9,569 nucleotides of DNA from PWND01 sp964601515 (GCA_964601515.1 CAZRNU010000117.1:1-9569); one strand, 5' to 3'. Positions 1-7,471 are shown, numbered from the stretch's first letter. Program-made: numbers and translations. The notes: generated from the sequence alone by a model not told the origin.

Positions 1-1656
1 TTCTTCTCCGAAATATTCTATAAGATACTGGCTTCTGCATTTACTTGTAGATGTTACATAAGAAATCATAGCCTCAGCTCTAATCTCTGCAAACTTTTTA
101 CGGTCGGCATAAACTTGAGGAGATAAATAAAAGTCTCTTGAATCAACTCTTCCCTGGCAATATACAATTCGAGGTTTTATGTTTTGAGGATTATACTTCA
201 CAACTTTCATATTATCAAGTTGCTTCAAAACTTTTATAACATCATCTTTACTTAAATTTAAACGCTTTGCTATAACATTTTCATCAATTTTAACCATATC
301 TGAAAAAAGCCCTGAATAAGATCTCAAAAGAGTTTTGAGCACATTATCGAATGCCGGAGTTGAAACCTGAAATCTATATATGTCTTCTTTATTTAGCAAT
401 ATTAAAAGTTTTGAAGGATTACTTAAGGCTCCTTCCAGTAAAATATAACCCTCACTTTCGAGCAATTTCAATGCATTGTAAGTTTCGATTGAGCTAAGAT
501 TAAAGTTGTTGCAGAATTCCGAAAGTTCAAAGTCAAATGCAACATTTTCACCACTTCCAACCGCTAACTGAAAATAATTTCCTAGAGAATTATAAACTTG
601 TTTTATAAACTTAATTTCAGGATATGAAGCATTTATGTACGCTCTTGTGTTTGACACATCCGACTTGTCATATAGCAAAACAGCATAAGCTTTTTTCCCG
701 TCCCTTCCAGCGCGTCCTGCTTCCTGAAAATATGCTTCAGGGCTTTCAGGCATGTCAATATGCACAACATATCTAACTGTTGGTTTATCTATACCCATCC
801 CAAATGCATTGGTAGCAACAATTACCGGATATTTATCAGTCATCCATGCATCCTGCTTACGATTTCTTGCAACAGAGTCTAGCCCGGCATGATAGTAATC
901 AGCCTGAATCCCATTCTTTTTTAAAAACGATGAAATCTCTTTTGTTCTCTTTCTACTTCTTACATAAACAACTCCTGTACCTTTTACATTCCTGCATATT
1001 TTTAAAAGCCTTCCAAGCTTATCTTCTTCTTTATATACAACATAGGCAAGATTTTTTCTTTCAAACCCAGATCTAAAAACATTATAATTTCTGAATTCAA
1101 GCTTTTCAATTATATCTTTTACTACCGTTTTTGTTGCAGTTGCGGTAAGAGCCATAAACGGAACATTGGGAAGTAATTCTCGTATTTCTGATATTCTAAG
1201 ATAAGGAGGACGAAAGTCGTAACCCCATTGAGATATACAATGAGACTCGTCTATAGCAACGAGGTTAACTTTCATTTTCTGCATTCTAACCCTCATAATT
1301 TTTGTAACAAGCCTTTCAGGGCTAACATACAGAAACTTTATATTGCCAAAAACACAATTATCAAGAATTATATCAATTTCCCTTGAACTCATCCCTGAAT
1401 AAACACAAACAGCCTTAATTCCTCTTTGCTTAAGATTTTCAACCTGATCCTTCATTAGAGCAATCAATGGAGATATAACTATGCAAAGCCCTTCTCTGGC
1501 AAGTCCGGGAACCTGATAGCAAATTGATTTTCCACCGCCTGTTGGCAATAAAGCAAGGGTGTCTTTTCCTTCCAAAACAGAATTAATAATTTCTTCCTGC
1601 AATGGACGAAATTTTGAGTAGCCCCAGTATTTGAGTAAAATTTGCTTTATTTCCAA
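1..1656 (-). CDS. recQ: RecQ-family ATP-dependent DNA helicase (3' end outside window)
   Basis: Reading the minus strand gives 552 uninterrupted codons that run off the left edge. This is a superfamily 2 3'-5' DNA helicase acting in DNA repair and recombination. Visible motifs: FRPLQEE just after the N terminus (motif 0); Walker A TGGGKS at residues 39-44; DESH (motif II) at 136-139; FMALTA (motif III) near 170; VATNAFGMGIDKP (motif V) near 280; QEAGRAGRDGK (motif VI) at 311-321. About 200 residues of winged-helix-like sequence follow, then CRSQYLIEYFGEE at 540-552, the first cysteine part of the RecQ zinc-binding motif; the remaining cysteines lie outside the window. This layout fits the roughly 630-residue long form found in Bacteroidota. 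No ATG is available: the frame has a stop only three codons upstream, and TTG at 1656-1654 gives a normal N terminus (MEIKQILLKYWGYSKFRPLQ). It is divergent from the ankyrin gene. The family call is very secure; the TTG start is likely. Confidence 0.96.
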   Translation of the reverse strand, partial: MEIKQILLKYWGYSKFRPLQEEIINSVLEGKDTLALLPTGGGKSICYQVPGLAREGLCIVISPLIALMKDQVENLKQRGIKAVCVYSGMSSREIDIILDNCVFGNIKFLYVSPERLVTKIMRVRMQKMKVNLVAIDESHCISQWGYDFRPPYLRISEIRELLPNVPFMALTATATKTVVKDIIEKLEFRNYNVFRSGFERKNLAYVVYKEEDKLGRLLKICRNVKGTGVVYVRSRKRTKEISSFLKKNGIQADYYHAGLDSVARNRKQDAWMTDKYPVIVATNAFGMGIDKPTVRYVVHIDMPESPEAYFQEAGRAGRDGKKAYAVLLYDKSDVSNTRAYINASYPEIKFIKQVYNSLGNYFQLAVGSGENVAFDFELSEFCNNFNLSSIETYNALKLLESEGYILLEGALSNPSKLLILLNKEDIYRFQVSTPAFDNVLKTLLRSYSGLFSDMVKIDENVIAKRLNLSKDDVIKVLKQLDNMKVVKYNPQNIKPRIVYCQGRVDSRDFYLSPQVYADRKKFAEIRAEAMISYVTSTSKCRSQYLIEYFGEE

Positions 1657-1770
1657 AATTTTTTAAATATTAAAGGGTTTTTGCCAAAATCAACTAATTT
1701 TGAAAATTATTGTAAAAACAGTGGTTTTGTTATTTTAAATTGTGTTTTTAACGAGTATTTCGATTCTATA

Positions 1771-3165
1771 ATGTCAAAAGTAATACTTTTTTTCTCTTTT
1801 CTGTTACTAGGTTATAATGCTATCTCCACAGCCAATGCATTATCGGATAATGATTATTCTATTGAAGAATTAAATGATCTGTTATTAAATGCGGTTTATA
1901 AGGGGCAAGTTGATAGCGTTAAAGTACTATTAAAATTAGGTGCTAGTCCGAATGCAGTTGACGGCAGAAATATTTCGGCACTAATATATGCTGTTCAGGG
2001 AGGCTATGATTCTATTGTTGAGATTCTGGTTGATCAAGGGGCTGATATCAATTATAAAGGATATCTGAGACGTTCAGCGTTGTTTGAAGCTTCCAGATTT
2101 AATTTTTTTCATATTGCTGAATATCTTGCGGTAAAAGGTGCCGAAATTAATGCAACTGATTTGTATGGGAATACGGCGCTATATTATGCTGTTGCCAATG
2201 CAAATTTCTTTATGGCGGATATGTTGATTTTCTATGGTGCTGATGTTAATCATAGCAATAACAGGCAAGCATCGCCTTTGCATATAGCAAGCTGGTATGG
2301 ACAAATGGAAATTGCAGGATTACTAATTGAATCAGGAAGTTATATTGATGCCGATGATAAAAATGGGAATACACCTTTGATAGTTGCTGTAATGACGTAT
2401 AATATTGAAATGGCTTGGTATCTTATTGAAAGTGGCGCAGATATAGTATCACTAAATAATGAATATCACGATATTTTTTCAATTAGTGCAATAAATAGAG
2501 ATTATGAACTTTTCGATTTTTTAGCCTCTTACAATGTAAAACCGGAAGATTATCCGGAAAAGTATAAAAGCCCTGCAGGGATAGCATTTATACGAAATGA
2601 TAATGAACTTAAAAAACTAATTAAAAAACATAAAGAATTTAAGCCCAAGGGGTTGTATATTACTCATTTTGTGTATGAACCTACTTTTCATTTTAGCAAT
2701 AATGAATTTATGGTTGGCGCTCAGGCCGGATTTTTTGAATCTCGTTTGGGTATGACTTTTATGATAGGGTTTGAATCAAGAATTGAACATAAAAGGGTTT
2801 TGGTTGAAATTGACAATAATCTTTTTTATCAGTATTGGGAGAACAGAAGAGTTTGGTATGCATTATTAAACAAGCAGCATACATTTTATTTTGGCGAATT
2901 TCATACCGGATTTCAATATGGAATAAAAGGTGCTTATACTTATGGCTCATACAGAGGATCAGATATATCACCGGATAGTAGATTTTTAGCCGCTCCCTTT
3001 GCAGGTATTTTCATTGGTAATGAATGGTTTAGAATAAAATCCGAGTACGAATATTTTGATTTAAAACAACCATCTATTCCTAAAAACAGATATAGTATCG
3101 GAGTTTCATTTAAAATACCAATCAGAAGTATTAATTTTACCGAGTCGAGTTATTCTGTTTATTAG
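1771..3165 (+). CDS. Secreted ankyrin-repeat protein with C-terminal beta-barrel-like domain
   Basis: The 464-residue product starts with a signal peptide (MSKVILFFSFLLLGYNAIST, likely cut after ANA at 21-23). Residues 35-290 hold about six clear ankyrin repeats (for example SALIYAVQGGYDSIVEILV and NTALYYAVANANFFMADML, each followed by GADIN/GADVN-type turns) plus one or two degenerate ones. Residues 294-451 are unlike ankyrin: alternating hydrophobic and polar stretches rich in aromatic residues and glycine (GLYITHFVYEPTFHF, MVGAQAGFFES, FHTGFQYGIKGAYTYG, YSIGVSFKIPI). This suggests 8-10 amphipathic strands, as in a small outer-membrane barrel. Inference: the repeats sit in the periplasm or at the surface, anchored by the barrel. 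An open frame extends upstream to 1642, but that start would overlap the recQ start and bury the signal peptide, so ATG at 1771 is preferred. Partner and function are unknown. Confidence 0.9.
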   Translation: MSKVILFFSFLLLGYNAISTANALSDNDYSIEELNDLLLNAVYKGQVDSVKVLLKLGASPNAVDGRNISALIYAVQGGYDSIVEILVDQGADINYKGYLRRSALFEASRFNFFHIAEYLAVKGAEINATDLYGNTALYYAVANANFFMADMLIFYGADVNHSNNRQASPLHIASWYGQMEIAGLLIESGSYIDADDKNGNTPLIVAVMTYNIEMAWYLIESGADIVSLNNEYHDIFSISAINRDYELFDFLASYNVKPEDYPEKYKSPAGIAFIRNDNELKKLIKKHKEFKPKGLYITHFVYEPTFHFSNNEFMVGAQAGFFESRLGMTFMIGFESRIEHKRVLVEIDNNLFYQYWENRRVWYALLNKQHTFYFGEFHTGFQYGIKGAYTYGSYRGSDISPDSRFLAAPFAGIFIGNEWFRIKSEYEYFDLKQPSIPKNRYSIGVSFKIPIRSINFTESSYSVY

Positions 3166-3170
3166 GATTA

Positions 3171-3198
3171 GGTGTCGGGTATCAGGTATCAGGTATAG
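3171..3198. repeat. Four tandem 7-bp units, GGTATCA type
   Basis: Directly after the stop of the ankyrin gene there are four consecutive heptamers: GGTGTCG, GGTATCA, GGTATCA, GGTATAG. No function is evident. Similar short spacer arrays are common in draft Bacteroidota genomes (general knowledge, not checked here). Confidence 0.8.
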
Positions 3199-3209
3199 AA
3201 TTTAATTTT

Positions 3210-3250
3210 AACTTTCAACTTTTAACTTTCAACTTTTAACTTTTAACTTA
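3210..3250. repeat. Five tandem 7-bp units, AACTTTY type
   Basis: The heptamers AACTTTC, AACTTTT, AACTTTC, AACTTTT and AACTTTT follow one another without interruption, with a partial sixth copy. The array ends five bases before the ATG of the methyltransferase gene, so any length change would alter that gene's leader. Confidence 0.85.
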
Positions 3251-3255
3251 CTTAC

Positions 3256-4008
3256 ATGGCCTTATTAGAAGAATTTGAAAAACAAGGAAATTGGTTATTC
3301 AGATACAGAGGATATCTGCCGCTTTTAATATTAATAACAGGAGGTATTGTCTTTGCTTATACAGAGATGTATCCCGAGAGTTTTTATATTAAAACCTCTC
3401 CTCACAGAATTTATTATGAGTGGTTTTGTGTTTTTGTCAGCTTATATGGACTAATAGTTAGGATTTATACAGTTGGACATACTCCAAAAAATACCTCAGG
3501 TCGCAATGTGAAAGGACAAATTGCAGATACACTTAATACAAGTGGAATTTATTCAGTGGTTAGACATCCTTTGTACTTCGGAAATTTCTTTATGTGGCTT
3601 GGACCTGCTTTATTAATCGGGCATCCTTGGTTTATAGTGGTTTTTTGCTTTTTCTATTGGGTATATTATGAAAGAATAATGTTTGCCGAAGAACAATTTC
3701 TTAGGGGGAAGTTTGGAGAAACATATACTAAATGGGCAGAAAATGTTCCTGCATTTTTACCTTCTTTCAAAAAGTTCTCAAAACCAAATTTACCATTCAA
3801 TTATAAAAAGGTTATAAGAAAAGAAAAGAATGGTCTTGTTGCTGTTTTTTTTATCTTTTCTGCATTTAATATAGCAGGTCAGTATATAGGAGAGCAAGAG
3901 GGTTATAATATTGCATTATTATTAACGACATCCATTGCAATAGCCTTATATTTGGTAATCAGAATTATACAAAAGACAACCGGCATTTTGAATGAAAAAA
4001 CAAAATAA
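3256..4008 (+). CDS. Isoprenylcysteine carboxyl methyltransferase (ICMT)/PEMT-like membrane methyltransferase
   Basis: This 250-residue polytopic membrane protein has hydrophobic segments at about 20-36, 53-73, 108-138 (one or two passes), 192-210 and 217-237. The central part carries the signature of the ICMT/phospholipid methyltransferase superfamily that binds S-adenosylmethionine: GIYSVVRHPLYFGN at 97-110, the acidic YERIMFAEEQFL at 138-149, then GETYTKWAENVPAFLP at 154-169. Family members methylate lipids, prenylated thiols or phosphate groups at the membrane; the substrate here cannot be read from the sequence. Residues 180-250 add a C-terminal pair of membrane helices beyond the core domain. 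The gene follows the ankyrin gene after 90 bases of tandem repeats and overlaps the start of the next gene by 17 bases, which suggests co-transcription. Superfamily secure, specific function open. Confidence 0.88.
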   Translation: MALLEEFEKQGNWLFRYRGYLPLLILITGGIVFAYTEMYPESFYIKTSPHRIYYEWFCVFVSLYGLIVRIYTVGHTPKNTSGRNVKGQIADTLNTSGIYSVVRHPLYFGNFFMWLGPALLIGHPWFIVVFCFFYWVYYERIMFAEEQFLRGKFGETYTKWAENVPAFLPSFKKFSKPNLPFNYKKVIRKEKNGLVAVFFIFSAFNIAGQYIGEQEGYNIALLLTTSIAIALYLVIRIIQKTTGILNEKTK

Positions 4009-4376
4009 AAATTTTCTTTTTAGAGCAATTTTTTATTTGTCACTGCTAATAATAATATTTGCATGTTCAGAAAAACTTGATAAATATGAAGATTGCACAG
4101 ACAGTGACTATGATAATTGCAATACTGAAGTTCCGGTTGTAGGTTCTGTTACTGTAAATATTACTATTAATGAATTCAATGATTCAGTAATAGTTGTTAT
4201 AAAAGAAGGCAAATTTGAATCAGGACAACTAGTATTAAAAGATACTTTATATCAAAATTCAAAAACATATTCACTGGATTTAAATAAAAACTACTCAGCA
4301 GCAGCATACTACAAATCCGGAAGCGACACAATTATTGCAATAGACGGTGGCAAACTAGATTATTATTCTTATAAGG
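3992..4376 (+). CDS. Lipoprotein of unknown function, cut by assembly gap
   Basis: The gene starts inside the end of the methyltransferase gene (17-base overlap, different frame). The visible 128 residues begin with a basic N terminus and a hydrophobic stretch ending in a lipobox (LLIIIFAC), so Cys25 is the probable lipidated residue and the protein is an envelope lipoprotein. An acidic region with two cysteines (YEDC and DNC at about 33-43) follows, then a beta-rich part with paired strands (GSVTVNITINEF, DSVIVVIKEGKFE, NYSAAAYYKSGSDTIIAIDGGK). This pattern resembles small lipoproteins of unknown function seen in Bacteroidales, by memory of the family only. The reading frame enters the run of N at 4377, so the true C terminus is missing. 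A stop codon just after the gap has no value as evidence. Confidence 0.85.
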
Positions 4377-4476
4377 NNNNNNNNNNNNNNNNNNNNNNNN
4401 NNNNNNNNNNNNNNNNNNNNNNNNNNNNNNNNNNNNNNNNNNNNNNNNNNNNNNNNNNNNNNNNNNNNNNNNNNNN
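4377..4476. other. Assembly gap (100 N)
   Basis: Exactly 100 N bases, the usual placeholder for a scaffold join of unknown length. It interrupts the lipoprotein gene. A 9-bp tandem repeat starts almost at its right edge, which probably explains the break. Confidence 0.99.
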
Positions 4477-4479
4477 ATA

Positions 4480-4515
4480 GGGAAATAAGGGAAATAAGGG
4501 AAATAAGGGAAATAA
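4480..4515. repeat. Four tandem copies of GGGAAATAA
   Basis: Four perfect 9-bp units lie end to end starting four bases after the gap. More copies may be hidden in the gap. The array lies 34 bases downstream of the stop codon of the minus-strand unknown gene. Confidence 0.9.
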
Positions 4516-4517
4516 AT

Positions 4518-4530
4518 ACCGCGTAGCGGT
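4518..4530. terminator. Small hairpin downstream of minus-strand gene (possible weak terminator)
   Basis: ACCGC and GCGGT form a 5-bp stem around GTA. Read on the minus strand the hairpin lies about 20 bases after the stop of the unknown gene and is followed by TATTTATTT. This is weak terminator-like evidence; it could equally be a short palindromic repeat. Confidence 0.35.
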
Positions 4531-4548
4531 TACGGTTTAAATATTGGA

Positions 4549-5574
4549 TTAAAACGGTAAACCATCATCAGCATCTTCATTATTCAAAGAGTTTTGTTCC
4601 TCTATTTTTTTCAGATATTCATCTTTGTTAAAAGGAATTTCTACTATGTCAGCCATAAAGCTACTGTCGGATTTTAGGGTATCTCCAATTCCTTTAATGA
4701 AAAAATCGTATAATGAATTGCCAAAATAGCCGCTATGATGATTGATTTCGTGCATTGGATTTTTAATATATTGAATGTATGCATGTTTAACAATTTCCTT
4801 GTTGTTTCTTATGTCATCATGCATATATCTAAGAAGGTTGATGTCTAAAGAAAGCAATTGTTTTGAAAAATCCATATCAATTTTCAAAGTTTGATCTAAA
4901 TAGGCTAAAAGAGATTCTGAGGCGAATAAAATATCTCCAACATCATTACGATCTGTTTCAATAATTGATATTTCAGTTTTTGCATATTCCAAGATCATTT
5001 CTTTATAATCAGAGTTTGCTGATAGCAGCTCAGAAAATATTACCTTCATTGAAGGCTTATCAATGTCTACTCCTTCATCTATATATGTTAAAAAGAAATG
5101 AGAAGGCATTTCTTTATATGCCAAATTGAGTTTTTCTTCAAATGAATAATTATTATTTGTGTCTTTAATTTTGCAAAACTGAAGCACAAAGACAAATTGA
5201 TAGATGTCTTCCAAGGTTGAAAAGTATTCAAGAATTTTAATATTCCTTATGTTATCTAAAAATTCAGCAATGTTTTCAATTTTAACATACGGGCATCTAA
5301 ATTCTGTTAATTCCTCTGTTTGTGCATTAAAATCTTCTAACGACATAAAGCGATAAACTGTGCAATAAAAAAATTTAAACTGCTCATTATTGATTTTGTC
5401 TAATAATGCCTGTCTGAATGATATAAAATTATCTTGAGCACATTCTTTAATGTATTCAATAGTCTCCTGTTTAATGCTTCTTTCGAGGCTTCGCTCTGTG
5501 TTTTTTTTTGCATGCAAAAAAATAAAGCCTTTTACAAATACAGGTTCAGGGTGTCCGTCAATTAGTCTGCTCAT
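4549..5574 (-). CDS. Unknown protein with SSB-like acidic C-terminal tip
   Basis: The 341-residue product has no signal peptide or membrane segment and looks mostly helical, so it is probably cytoplasmic. I do not recognise the family. Residues about 239-270 (LSLDINLLRYMHDDIRNN and the following KEIVKHAYIQYIKN) faintly resemble one DUF4116-type repeat, but this is tentative. The last residues are NNEDADDGLPF. An acidic tail ending in hydrophobic-Pro-Phe is the hallmark of the tip of single-stranded DNA-binding protein, through which it docks repair and replication enzymes; nothing else here resembles an OB-fold. The frame can extend to a TTG at 5598, but that codon lies inside a TAnnTTTG promoter box, so ATG at 5574 (MSRLIDGHPEPVF) is preferred. 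The N-terminal part of the gene contains a run of nine A on the coding strand. It is divergent from the next gene. Confidence 0.85.
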   Translation of the reverse strand: MSRLIDGHPEPVFVKGFIFLHAKKNTERSLERSIKQETIEYIKECAQDNFISFRQALLDKINNEQFKFFYCTVYRFMSLEDFNAQTEELTEFRCPYVKIENIAEFLDNIRNIKILEYFSTLEDIYQFVFVLQFCKIKDTNNNYSFEEKLNLAYKEMPSHFFLTYIDEGVDIDKPSMKVIFSELLSANSDYKEMILEYAKTEISIIETDRNDVGDILFASESLLAYLDQTLKIDMDFSKQLLSLDINLLRYMHDDIRNNKEIVKHAYIQYIKNPMHEINHHSGYFGNSLYDFFIKGIGDTLKSDSSFMADIVEIPFNKDEYLKKIEEQNSLNNEDADDGLPF

Positions 5575-5595
5575 ATCAATTTTAAAATTTGTAAA

Positions 5596-5603
5596 CAAAA
5601 ATA
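5596..5603 (-). promoter_or_regulatory. Probable -7 promoter box TATTTTTG for the minus-strand unknown gene
   Basis: On the minus strand TATTTTTG matches the Bacteroidota -7 consensus TAnnTTTG and lies 21 bases before ATG 5574. No clear TTTG -33 box at the standard distance is visible. It overlaps the alternative TTG start at 5598, arguing against that start. Confidence 0.5.
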
Positions 5604-5736
5604 GGCATATTTAAGAATTAATTTTAATTTTAACAAAGGCTATAAAAGCCAATCTCGTAATTAAATTGTTTTATTAAGACGTGCCCAACTTAGCAATTGG
5701 CGTTTTCTTGCAAGCAATAGTTATAAACATATTTTT

Positions 5737-6243
5737 ATGGAAGAGGAATTAAAAGCAAAATTTATAGAGATTATAAAAATGGCATACAGGAAGAGTAATT
5801 TCCCGACAATTGGTAACAAAATTGATAAGTATATTGCTCAAAATCCAGACTGCATGCAATATATTGATGCAAAATTCTTGCTTGACATTGAAAAAGAAAC
5901 AGGAATATCATTAAACAATTCTACAATTTATCGTAAAAAAGCAAATTTAATAGTTATTTATAGAAGCTATGAGTTTTCCTTGCCAGGCATTAGATCGCTC
6001 GAAATAGTAATAAACAAAAAGAGATCTTGCCAGAGTCACCCTCATAAAGGTTTTATTGATATTATTCTTCCAACAGGAATACATAATATTCAAATTTGTA
6101 AAAGGAGAAAGAGTGTTTTAGATTTTGTTTTCAGAAGATGTTATTACAAAGCTACAATTGAAATTGTTGAAAACCAGAGAACTACAATTGAATGTTTTTT
6201 TAAAAATAAAAAGTTTGAGTCTGCTGATGTTTATCGGACGTGA
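5737..6243 (+). CDS. Small basic protein of unknown function
   Basis: The 168-residue product has no signal peptide or clear membrane segment and is rich in Lys and Arg. Residues 1-70 look helical and end with ISLNNSTIYRKKANLIV, which could be part of a helix-turn-helix-like unit, though this is weak. Residues 85-160 look like a beta-sandwich: LEIVINKKRS, GFIDIILPTGIHNIQICKRR and YKATIEIVENQRTTIECFF. The central PTGIHNIQI recalls the PxGxHxIxI turn of PEGA-like surface domains. I do not recognise a family and assign no function. It is divergent from the SSB-tailed gene (162 bases between the chosen starts) and lies 106 bases upstream of the AAA ATPase, which has its own promoter. It ends with TGA. 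Confidence 0.75.
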   Translation: MEEELKAKFIEIIKMAYRKSNFPTIGNKIDKYIAQNPDCMQYIDAKFLLDIEKETGISLNNSTIYRKKANLIVIYRSYEFSLPGIRSLEIVINKKRSCQSHPHKGFIDIILPTGIHNIQICKRRKSVLDFVFRRCYYKATIEIVENQRTTIECFFKNKKFESADVYRT

Positions 6244-6332
6244 TTGAGATTTTTACTTTACAACGGCATCGTCGCGAAACACCTATTCACCAAATATTAT
6301 TATTTTGCGTGATTATATTCACAGAATATTCG

Positions 6333-6340
6333 TATATTTG
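6333..6340 (+). promoter_or_regulatory. -7 promoter box TATATTTG for the AAA ATPase gene
   Basis: TATATTTG matches the Bacteroidota TAnnTTTG box. It is followed by CAAAAAAAAATG, a very common arrangement in this phylum, giving a leader of only a few bases. A TTTTG ends 25 bases upstream, a little far for a -33 element. The box supports ATG 6350 over the in-frame TTG at 6305. Confidence 0.65.
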
Positions 6341-6349
6341 CAAAAAAAA

Positions 6350-7471
6350 ATGTATTCAAGGTATATAAAAGACAGGATAGCAAAACGTATCGACTCAGGA
6401 AAAGCTATTATTGTAATGGGTCCACGACAAGTAGGAAAAACAACGCTTATTGAATCTCTCCTAGAGTCTAAAGACTATTTATTACTTAATGGAGATGACC
6501 CTAAAACCAGAACGCTATTAGCAGAACCTAATACTGAGCAATTAAGGTCGATTATTGGCAAGTATAAGTATATATTCATTGATGAAGCGCAAAGAATTGA
6601 GGGCATTGGACTTACAATGAAAATTATTACTGATAGATTTAAAGATGTTCAGCTATTTGCAAATGGTTCATCATCGTTTGACTTGTCTAACAAACTTAAT
6701 GAACCATTGACAGGCCGGAAATGGGAATATCAACTATTTCCTATTTCCTGGGAGGAGTACGAAAATCATCATGGATACTTGTATGCAGAGCAAAATATAG
6801 AAAACAGATTACTTTTTGGATTTTATCCTGATGTATTAAATAACGTTGGAGATGAAATTAGCGTTTTGCGAAACTTAGTAAACAGCTACTTGTATAAGGA
6901 TATTCTTTCTTATGCAGATATACGTAAACCCGAGGTTCTTGATAAGTTAATTCAAGCCTTAGCACTTCAAATAGGTAGCGAGGTGAACTACTCGGAATTA
7001 TCACAAATAATAGGAGTTGATAAAAATACAGTAAATAAATACATTGATATTTTAGAAAAGGGCTTTATTGTTTTTAAACTCAACAGTTTTAGCCGAAACA
7101 TAAGAAATGAGATAAAAACCAATAAAAAAATTTATTTCTATGACAATGGTGTTAGAAACATGGTTATAGGAAACTTTAATCCAATCGAATTAAGAACAGA
7201 CAAGGGTGCACTATGGGAAAACTTTCTTATTTCAGAAAGAATTAAGCAAATTGAGTATAAGCAAAGCCTTGCCCGTACATATTTCTGGAGAACAAGTCAA
7301 CAGCAGGAAATTGATTTTGTAGAAGAAAACGGAGGGAAGATTTTTGGATATGAGTTTAAATGGCAAAAAAAGAAGATACAGAAACTTCCCAAAACTTTCA
7401 CTGAAGCATATAATGCAGAAACAAGTGTAATTGATAGAGAGAATTTTAGAGAGTTTGTGAAAATGAAGTAA
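6350..7471 (+). CDS. AAA_14/DUF4143 ATP-binding protein
   Basis: The 373-residue product has the two-part layout of this widespread family. The N-terminal P-loop ATPase domain shows Walker A GPRQVGKTT at 24-32, Walker B YIFIDEAQ at 74-81, a sensor-like ANGSSSFDLS at 104-113 and TGRKWEYQLFPISWEE at 121-136. A winged-helix-like part (YSELSQIIGVDKNTVNKYI) covers about 214-232. The C-terminal DUF4143 domain runs to the end and contains EIDFVEENGGKIFGYEFKW (320-338), whose spaced Asp, Glu and Lys look like the core of a PD-(D/E)xK nuclease-like fold. Biological roles of this family are mostly unknown; proposals include toxin-antitoxin-like or regulatory ATPases. An in-frame TTG at 6305 would place the promoter box inside the gene, so ATG 6350 is chosen. 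It appears to be transcribed alone. Confidence 0.93.
   Translation: MYSRYIKDRIAKRIDSGKAIIVMGPRQVGKTTLIESLLESKDYLLLNGDDPKTRTLLAEPNTEQLRSIIGKYKYIFIDEAQRIEGIGLTMKIITDRFKDVQLFANGSSSFDLSNKLNEPLTGRKWEYQLFPISWEEYENHHGYLYAEQNIENRLLFGFYPDVLNNVGDEISVLRNLVNSYLYKDILSYADIRKPEVLDKLIQALALQIGSEVNYSELSQIIGVDKNTVNKYIDILEKGFIVFKLNSFSRNIRNEIKTNKKIYFYDNGVRNMVIGNFNPIELRTDKGALWENFLISERIKQIEYKQSLARTYFWRTSQQQEIDFVEENGGKIFGYEFKWQKKKIQKLPKTFTEAYNAETSVIDRENFREFVKMK

Noticed and set aside
846..1076. 76-codon open frame on the plus strand
   Set aside because: It lies entirely inside recQ on the other strand, and its sequence is a low-complexity shadow.
1642..1770. 43-residue N-terminal extension of the ankyrin protein
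   Set aside because: It overlaps the recQ start and would place the signal peptide internally; the AT-rich spacer is more likely the divergent promoter region.
2759..2971. Minus-strand 70-codon open frame
   Set aside because: It is a shadow of the ankyrin/barrel gene with no protein-like features.
4377..4480. C terminus of the lipoprotein through the N run to TAG at 4478-4480
   Set aside because: The frame is read through unknown bases; the stop lies in repeat DNA and is accidental.
4549..5574. The gene as a true single-stranded DNA-binding protein
   Set aside because: It is too long and lacks any OB-fold-like beta pattern; only the C-terminal tip resembles SSB.
5648..5701. GCCAAT/ATTGGC inverted pair between the divergent genes
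   Set aside because: Only six bases per arm with a 42-base separation; easily due to chance.
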